Positions 57,045 to 64,000 of a stretch of 64,000 bases of DNA are shown piece after piece; position 1 is the stretch's first letter; each line of letters starts with the position of its first letter. A program made the position numbers and the translations under genes. The DNA is from Calamus simplicifolius (taxonomy: Eukaryota > Streptophyta > Magnoliopsida > Arecales > Arecaceae): NCBI GenBank assembly GCA_900491605.1, contig UESW01004238.1:965258-1029257 (forward strand), read 5' to 3'. A model generated the notes under the pieces. The model had not been told where the DNA came from and made no database searches. It was given only the letters and a program-made list of their open reading frames with translations.

Positions 57045-57440
57045 TTACAACTCATTTAGATGTTTGGTGGGAAAGGAAAAAAAAAAAAAAAAAGAAAGGA
57101 AAGAAATGGAAGGCAAAGGAAAGGTAAAGAAGGATGGGAAAGAAATGGTTGTTTTTTTGTTTGAATAGGAGAAAAGAAAGGAAAGAAAAAATTTTGTGGC
57201 ACTTTATCCCTTTAGAATAGAAAATGAACCGTGAAAATAAAAGAATGAAGAATAGAAAATGAAGAAATATTTTGGTCTTCCACAATCCCTAGTTTACCTT
57301 CGATTTGAGAGTTAATAAATTTACGCTCGTTTCTCTTCTCTTCTCTTTTTTTTCACCTTCCTTTCAAACAAAGTAACTTATGACCTTTCTACTTCTTTTC
57401 TTTCCCTTCCCTTCATTCTCTCCCATCCAAACAGACCCTT
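57045..57440. mobile_element. Foldback/MITE-like element with purine-rich and pyrimidine-rich arms
   Basis: The left arm (57047-57180) is almost pure A/G, with TGTTTGGTGGGAAAGGAAA near its outer end. The right arm (57330-57440) is pyrimidine-rich and ends CTCCCATCCAAACAGACCC, whose reverse complement GGGTCTGTTTGGATGGGAG resembles the left end. The arms form a long imperfect inverted repeat. Flanks share CCATTAGCACCGTCTTACTT (57026 and 57466). No ORF. Confidence 0.5.
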
Positions 57441-57486
57441 AATATTTTATTGAATAAAGAATCAGCCATTAGCACCGTCTTACTTG

Positions 57487-59901
57487 TTTATATATATATC
57501 TAGCTATAGTGACATATAATCAGTCCAAATTTGATCATCTTTTAGGATTTAAAACAAAAAAATCACTCATTAATCATCATTACCTATTATATATAAAATA
57601 TAAAAGATAGAACACATATATAAGATAGGACAATACAGTCTACGTCTTTACCATATAAATATATCTTTATATTATATATTATATCCATAGAAATATGATA
57701 CAAAAGTACATAAATATGATATAGCATATAATATTCTTATGCCACTATATAATATCTCTATCCTTATGATATAGTAGCACAAGGATACGAAACAATAGCA
57801 TAAAAAATATAATATAATATATTATTCTATTTCATAAATATATGTTTTATTTTATAAATATTTTTTGAAAAAAAATTACAATTAATGAATGTCTTTTTAA
57901 TTTTGAGATTCGTGAAAATGTAATAGTAAAAAAACGATTGAAATTTTGGCTTGGCTACACATGAATGTATCTAAGTTAAAGATAAAATGTACCCAAACTT
58001 GAATCCGATCACATTTTCTATCCTTAGATTCAACACAATTCATGAATCCTAAAGATAAAAAAAATTAAAAAGATGGATATATAATGTTTCATGAAGTACT
58101 CAAATTATTAGTTTTCTAGTACAATATCTAAAATTTTTGCAAGAGATTAAGCTACAATTTTAAGGTAACATTACCTATCAGGTGTTGACCTCATGACCTT
58201 AAGAAAGCTAACTAAAATGATATTATTTATGTTTATTGATCTTATATAAATACTTAAAATCTATTCAATGGGTAGTTGATGTAGGATTAGATACTATTAG
58301 TATAAATTCCTGAGTACTCCTTCGGTATAAGTCCTAGCTTTGTTGGCAGGCTAATGATTAAATCTAAATTTAATTAATCTAATTATAATAAAAATATAAT
58401 AATTAGTTTACGATCAACCTTAACAAAGCCTATTTGCAATATTCCCTTGTTCACATAAGCCATATGTTGATTACATTGGCATCATTTATCATAAAATAAA
58501 ATTTCATTCAGAAAAGCTAGCTAAGATATTATTTAGATTTATCAATCTTTTATAAGTATCTAAAATTTATTTAGTATATAATTAATATAAAACTAAATAC
58601 ATACTAGCAATAGTTTTTAAACTTTAATTCTTTTTGAACAAAATATTTTCTCAAAGTACATGCAATTGGATAATTATGATTTTTTCTTTTTAAAAAAAGA
58701 GTTGTGGTAAGTGACCTAAACTCTTTCCAATAACAAAATAATATTATCTATCAAACAACAGTATTATAAGTTTATTTCATATTTAAAGTTAACATTAAAG
58801 TAAGATATAGTCATAATCATTTAGTTTTTTCCTCAACTTTCATCTTATAATAAATATTATTAATATATTTTAGATGGTATAAGAATTTTAGATAATAAAT
58901 AAATAATGGTAGGGTTATTGCTGCGTTATACCAACGCTATCTCAAGTTGTCCGCAAGACTAGCTGGCTTCTTAATTCCCTGATGATCCACCTTAAAGCCA
59001 TGGGTTTGTGCCATCTTTTCATGAAGATTTTAGGAGCACCACCTTGAAAAGAGCTGCTGGAAAGTTGCTCCCAGCCTTCCAGTGGAATGAATTTGAGGCA
59101 TCAAACAAGGTCCATTTGTGATATTCTTATGAGAAACATACTACTCTCATCCTGGCTACCTCTTAGCCATTGTTTTCAGTTGCCATGAAATCATCTAAAA
59201 GAACCAAATTAATCGATCTCCAGCGACCAATAATTGTTTGTGAACCCACAGTAGAAATGGTTGTTGGCTAAGCACTCATTTTCCATCAACAGCAGATGTC
59301 TCAATGAAAGGGCAGTATTATTTAGCTATCACCATTAGCTATATATCTCATCAATGGCACCTTGTCACTTTTGAGAGGGTGAAGGAATTCATCACTGGTT
59401 GTCAGGTCGGGCCTGGCTGTTTTGGGTCCCCTACTTATTTCTTTCTTTTCTTTGAAAAAAAAAAAAAAAACAACTTTCATTGACAAAAGGATAATTCCTT
59501 GTCAACCCATTGTTTTTTAAACTACAACAGCAAGCTTCCATCAATTTTAAACTCTGTTGCCAATCAATAGCTAAATTACCTTGCATTAGAAAGCCAAGTA
59601 AGGAGAGAGAGTTGACATCTGACTCCATTAAAAAAAAAAAAAAATCTTTCTCATAGTTAAACAGAAATCTCGAATCCATTTTAGAGATAGAAAAGAGCTC
59701 TTTCCATAGCTAATCGAAAAAGATCAAAACAATTTCATTTCCATCCATTGATAATCTTAATTAATATAATATTCAAAGATAAAATTGAAAATTATCATCA
59801 GCTTTACAACTAGAATGCTAGTTAAACATAACTTATTTGATAAAATTTATTTGTTTTCATGCCCAACGGCATCAACTTTCAAGGGGTCGCTATACGTTTG
59901 G
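57487..59901. other. AT-rich intergenic DNA upstream of the calmodulin-binding gene
   Basis: Low-complexity AT DNA. Near 58160-58420 and 58500-58600 phrases such as CTTAAGAAAGCTAACTAA and GAAAAGCTAGCTAAGATATTATTTA recur in diverged form, a weak old duplication. A-runs lie at 59453-59470 and 59629-59643. No supported gene. Confidence 0.4.
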
Positions 59902-60279
59902 TCAGTTCCATGAATCTTTTTTCTCCGTTAGGCCAAACAAGGCAGGGGAGGAAGGCAAGAGGGCAAGGCAATGAATGATAAAAAAGGCTTTCAAGAAGAA
60001 GTAAAACAAAATATAGAAGTGCCAAGGGAACCAACAGTAACTCTCTCTGTTCCCAGTAAAGTGCAGGCCCAGCGCATTAAACATCTCTATTATTGTTTCG
60101 AGAACATACCCGTTGGAGGGGTCCCACCCTATGCGCACCTTGAAATCAATGTCCCCAAGAGGCCGGATGTTGAACTCCCTGGCCACAACCAACAATAAGA
60201 AATGGAGGATCCAAAGCAGAGCATTTAAAAGCCACCATTGAAACCCCATCACCACAATCAAAGTGGGAGTCAGTATCAT
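59902..60279 (-). CDS. Possible small hydrophobic ORF, divergent from the calmodulin-binding gene
   Basis: A 125-codon open frame with an alternative start 11 codons in (MGFQWWLLNALLW). It has a strongly hydrophobic N-terminal segment (residues 11-35), a soluble-looking middle (FNIRPLGDIDFKVRIGWDPS) and a second hydrophobic stretch (HFYILFYFFLKAFFIIH). It points away from the gene at 60537, with 257 bp between the starts. The family is not recognised. It may equally be a chance frame, or the shadow of 5' leader sequence of that gene. Confidence 0.25.
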   Translation of the reverse strand: MILTPTLIVVMGFQWWLLNALLWILHFLLLVVAREFNIRPLGDIDFKVRIGWDPSNGYVLETIIEMFNALGLHFTGNRESYCWFPWHFYILFYFFLKAFFIIHCLALLPSSPALFGLTEKKDSWN

Positions 60280-60536
60280 CTACTTATCTCAGTCAAATTC
60301 AAATTTGGCCAGCCCTATCCAATCCACCTAGTAAAAAATCAGAGAAAATAGCCCACAACAAAACAACAACCTTTGGAAGAATCTTTGAGGCTCTTGGGCT
60401 TGCTTTCCCTTTCAGCTTCTTCATTCCCCACAGCAAGGCTCCCTTCCCTGCCTTCCTTGCAGTCCTTCCACTGCAAGGAAGGCCTGAGATCAATCCAATC
60501 TCCCCTGTTGCATCCAGATCTCCTCTTCCTTCCACC

Positions 60537-63216
60537 ATGGTCCAAAGAAAAGCACCCCACAAGCTTGCTTCTCAGACCAAACCAAAAAAGGAGCCTGCTA
60601 GACATCAAAGTCATCTATCTTCCTATCAGCACCAAGATTCAAGAAACAAGGGAGGAGGTGATAGCAAGGAGAAGGTGAAATCCACCAAGATCTCAGAAAG
60701 TGAGCAGGCCCAGTTCAAACAGCCAGCCATGCACACGAGGAGGCCATCTGCTGTCAAGGTTTCAGATCAGCTGCCAAATTATATGAAGCCCACAAGCAGT
60801 TCAGATGCGAGGAAGGAGCAATATAAGGTAACTAGCCTCTCCCCAGCCAATAGTGATAGGATTCGAAGCCCAAGAAATTTGAGTAATTTGAATTGCTCCA
60901 AGCCCTCCAGTTCTTCTCCTGATGGCTCTGGCCTTAAACATGTGAAAGTATTGAAAAGGAAAGCTGGTCTGAGACAAGTAAGGCCTTGGATGAAGAAGGG
61001 CCTAGGAATTATTGCTCTCTATTCCAAGCTAAATGTGAGCAGGGCCACCTGCTCATCAACTCTCAAGGATTCCAAGTTTCCCAAGGCTTTAGACCTCAAT
61101 CCAGGAGGGACACAAGCTGAAGGGACCTCAGTCTTGAAGGTCTGCCCTTACACATATTGCTCTCTGAATGGTCATAGACATGAGACTCTGCCTCCTCTGA
61201 AGTGCTTCTTGTCATCAAGAAGGAAGCTACTCAAAACCCAAAGAGCATGAAGCTAAAAGGGGTGTCTCCATTCAGAAAGAAAGGTCTAGGGAAGGATGAA
61301 AAGGAGGGGGGCACAGGACAAGTAGTTACTACTAGGGCCCCATCTGCTCTGGAGATTCTTATGGAAGAAGTAGCCAATGATTTCTTTGTGGAGATCTATG
61401 CTAAACCACCGAAACAGATTATAGAATCAGGTAATTGTAATGAAACATCTCCCCAAGCAAAGGATGACACAGAAGATCCAGAAGTTCTGAATCACTTAGA
61501 ACTTGCTAAAGATGATGTGGAGGGCTCCAAGAACGAAGAAGATGATGGAAGGAGTGTTGTGGATGAGGTTCATGAGGGTAATTCAGTCATCAGCTTCGAA
61601 GATGATGTCGACCAGAATAGTGACGCTTCTATTGAGGACATGGATGCTATGATATATTTTCTTGAGTACGTAAATTGTGATCAGCAAGATGAAGATGAGG
61701 AAGGGAACTCCGCTAGCTTGCTTCAAAAAGATGATGCAGAATCGAGTTTAGAATGCCAAGTTGTGGATGGATTAGACAAAGACTCTGAAGGTCTTGCAGA
61801 TGGTGTAATCAAGGTACCTCGTGAGGCTAGTGAGATGAATTTGGAAAAGGATTTAGACCAATTTCCAGACAATAAGTCTAATTGCTCCGAGTACACTGAT
61901 GGTCTAGGTCCAGAGATTGCTGGTGATGAGCTCTGTCTTAATCCAGAGATTGCTTCAACCTCTGAAATAACTGAAGCTGATGTAGAGTCACCTTACGAAG
62001 CATATGAAGGATTTGCTGAGTGTGGTAATGCCACAGCTTCTGAAGGCATTAATTCTGACAGAAATGATGTTTACTCTGACGAGGGAAGAGAAAGTTCTGC
62101 AATTAATTCTGTGAGTTGTGGTAGTACTGTTCAAGATCAGAGAACTGGTTCTCCAACTTCTGAATCATTGAAGGAAAATGATCTAGGTGATTCTCCTTGT
62201 AGCGAAGAGAATGACTCCAGCTTGAGATTTCTGGATCATTTAGAGGCCTCCAAGGGCCCAGAAGAAGGCAGGGAAACCAAGCGCAATTTTCCTGGACAGG
62301 ATGGTGAAGGTGAAGGATCTGAAGCAGTTAATCTGGAAGCAAATCTTATCTTACAAAATGGAAGTGCAGAACAAACGGTTCTTAGTGATGGCATTAACAA
62401 AGAGAACAACAGGGATGAAGAAGTTGCAGATGCCATTTCGTTGTCTGATGTCCAGCTTTCTGATTCTAATGAAGAAGGGCTCGCTGAAAAGAAAATTGAT
62501 GCTACAGAGGTTGATCACATTCAAACAGACATGGAGATCAAGGTGTGCAAATTTAAATGTGATGAGACAACCGAAGAGCTAAGCATTCTTATGAAAATCC
62601 AAATTCCTTTTAATGATCCATCAGATGAGGTTGGCACAGGCGACAACAGGGAGAAGTCAGATAGAGAGCATCAGGAGGAGGTCAATGAAATGGGAGGAAT
62701 ATCCCAGTCCACAGAACAAGACTGTTCTGAAATAGATGAGGTAGTCCTAGCCATGGATAATTTGGAGATTTGTCTCACAGCTGGGATGGAAGGCCCAGAA
62801 GAAGATAGGATCATCAATACTGCAGCAGAACTCTCCAACCATCCTCTTGCTGAGGCTAGTGGTGAGCAAAAGCCAAAAATAAGCATAGTGAGAAAGAAAA
62901 GACCTGAGGAGGAAAAGGAGCAAATGAAAGAATTCAACCCTCGAGAACCAAACTTTCTCCCAGTTGAACCTGATCCAGAAGCAGAAAGGTTGATCTCAGG
63001 CATCAGGAGATGGATGAAAGAAAGAATGCAGAGGAATGGATGAGCGACCATGCACTCCAGCAGGCAGTAACAAAGTTGGCTCCAGCTCGAAAGAGGAAAG
63101 TAGCATTGCTTGTGGAAGCTTTTGAAACTGTAATGCCAATGCCGATGTGCGAGCAAGCAGTGCAACATGCCAATCAAGGCTTTGATCATGCAAGGACTAT
63201 ACAAGCATGCAGTTAA
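60537..63216 (+). CDS. Calmodulin-binding protein, PICBP-like (two apparent frameshifts)
   Basis: Plant calmodulin-binding protein. The N-terminus (MVQRKAPHKL, then LPNYMKPTSSSDARKE) and the middle CPYTYCSLNGHRHE...LPPLK...RRKLLKTQ are family hallmarks. A long acidic, serine-rich linker (61360-62850) leads to a C-terminal calmodulin-binding domain: FNPREPNFLPVEPDPEAE, DERKNAEEWM, and KLAPARKRKVALLVEAFETV, the basic amphipathic helix expected to bind Ca2+/calmodulin. The frame changes at 61240-61242 and at 62985-62987, each time at AAA where one more A would keep the family reading. With both, the span would encode about 893 residues on one exon. Stop TAA at 63214-63216. Probably a live gene with base-call errors; a recent pseudogene is the alternative. 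Acts in Ca2+ signalling; the exact role is unknown. Confidence 0.9.
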
Positions 63217-63227
63217 TTACTTTAGAG

Positions 63228-63337
63228 GTAAATATACTTAAAATTAAAATACCATTTATTGGCTTCATTAGTTTTATCATGAGTTTAACAGAACCTTTGT
63301 ATTCAACTTTTTTCTTTTTTTAACTTTTTTATTGTAG
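63228..63337 (+). other. Possible intron in the 3' untranslated region
   Basis: GAG|GTAAATATAC at 63228 and a T-rich tract followed by TTTTTTATTGTAG|GTAC ending at 63337 give consensus plant splice sites 12 bp after the stop codon. Inferred from sequence only. Confidence 0.4.
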
Positions 63338-64000
63338 GTACTGCTTGAAGTTGAACTACGTTCTTAAAATGTAACAAGGTCACTGCAATCTTAGTCCAAG
63401 GGAACAGATACAGTGACAGAGAGTTATTTATTATGCAGGCATGATGAAGTTAGCAAGAGCAGGTAACAACAGAGAGAAGAAATGTAAATAAGTACCCTGT
63501 AACTTTAGCAGCGCGATTCTGACTAATTTGATCTTTATGATATTGTTGTCTGATATTGTAATCCAGTAAAATAATCAGAGGGTGCATTGTTTAGGAGGAA
63601 GATTTCTATTTGGTTACTTCAAGCAGATTATGTCCTCTTTTCTTGTAGAAGCTATAATTAACTACTAAATGGAGATATTTAGAATTAGATATTCGAATGC
63701 TTTCCAGTTATTTTAGAAAAACTAATGTCTAATATCCATTCTGTTCGATGTTATTATCAGAATTATATGCAAGTGAAGGGGGGGAATCTTGCCAGCCACT
63801 GTCAAAACCAATAGACAAAAAAAAAAAAAAGGTTTTTTTGGGGGGCAATAAGCTAAATTATAAGGTTTCTTATTTACCCTTGTTGAGATGGATACTCTAT
63901 GCAAGTAAGAGAATATATTTGGGTACGAAGTTTTGAACTAAAATATTTAAGGTGTAGCATATAAAACAGAGACTTAAACATGATATGCAACGCACTTGGA
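63338..64000. other. 3' UTR and downstream DNA of the calmodulin-binding gene
   Basis: AT-rich, with A- and G-runs near 63817-63845. No further gene is supported up to the window edge. The transcript end cannot be placed, although AGTAAAATAATCAG near 63567 is a plausible polyadenylation region. Confidence 0.4.

Noticed and set aside
62671..63204. 177-codon minus-strand frame
   Set aside because: Antisense shadow of the conserved C-terminal calmodulin-binding region.
1..64000. tRNA, rRNA or snoRNA genes
   Set aside because: No cloverleaf-like A/B boxes or rRNA blocks were noticed by eye; only primer-site matches to initiator Met-tRNA occur. A tRNA-finding program would settle this.

Overview
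The window is nuclear DNA of a flowering plant. It carries Ty1/copia, Ty3/gypsy, CACTA, MITE and LINE families typical of plants, plus one recognisable plant-only host gene (a PICBP-type calmodulin-binding protein). A compact GC-rich host ORF beside AT-rich intergenic DNA and the general repeat style suggest a monocot, possibly a palm; that is inference, because nothing here proves the species. Many broken frames are explained by one missing base in a homopolymer, so part of the 'pseudogene' signal may be sequence error.

Layout, left to right. (1) 1-32,923 is a nested stack of retroelements. An old copia element (D1, minus strand) was hit by a gypsy element (G2, plus strand, 3' LTR ending at 30,548). 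G2 was then hit in its 5' LTR by a SIRE-like copia element (A, minus strand, ending at 14,849) and in its gag region by a complete second SIRE-like element (B, 17,295-28,008, 5-bp target duplication GCCAC). Element A was itself hit by gypsy element G1 (minus strand, 1-6,004, running off the left edge). After B arrived, about 950 bp spanning the A LTR, the G2 LTR end, the G2 gag start and the first bases of the B LTR became triplicated.

(2) 32,924-39,550 holds a CACTA-type end with short palindromic repeats, a tandem duplication, an RTE-type LINE 3' end, microsatellites and a copia 3' end with LTR. (3) 39,936-40,406 is a small two-pass membrane-protein ORF of unknown function. (4) 41,262-53,000 holds a second copy of D (D2, carrying a Tourist-like MITE absent from D1), a CACTA element with a second-ORF remnant, a 5'-truncated copia element with an intact 3' LTR, and a third CACTA-type end made of hairpin repeats. 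(5) 53,000-59,900 is AT-rich DNA with a 359-bp tandem duplication, a GC-rich island and a foldback element. (6) 60,537-63,216 is the calmodulin-binding-protein gene, interrupted by two single-base frame breaks in A-runs.

The most interesting signal is in the SIRE-like elements. The palindrome GAGTCGACTC and its one-base variant form a dense cluster in U3 just upstream of the LTR TATA box. A second cluster of the same motif lies just upstream of the third ORF (between pol and the 3' LTR). Both the young element B and the older element A keep this two-cluster layout, which suggests a shared regulatory array that may drive the third ORF separately.
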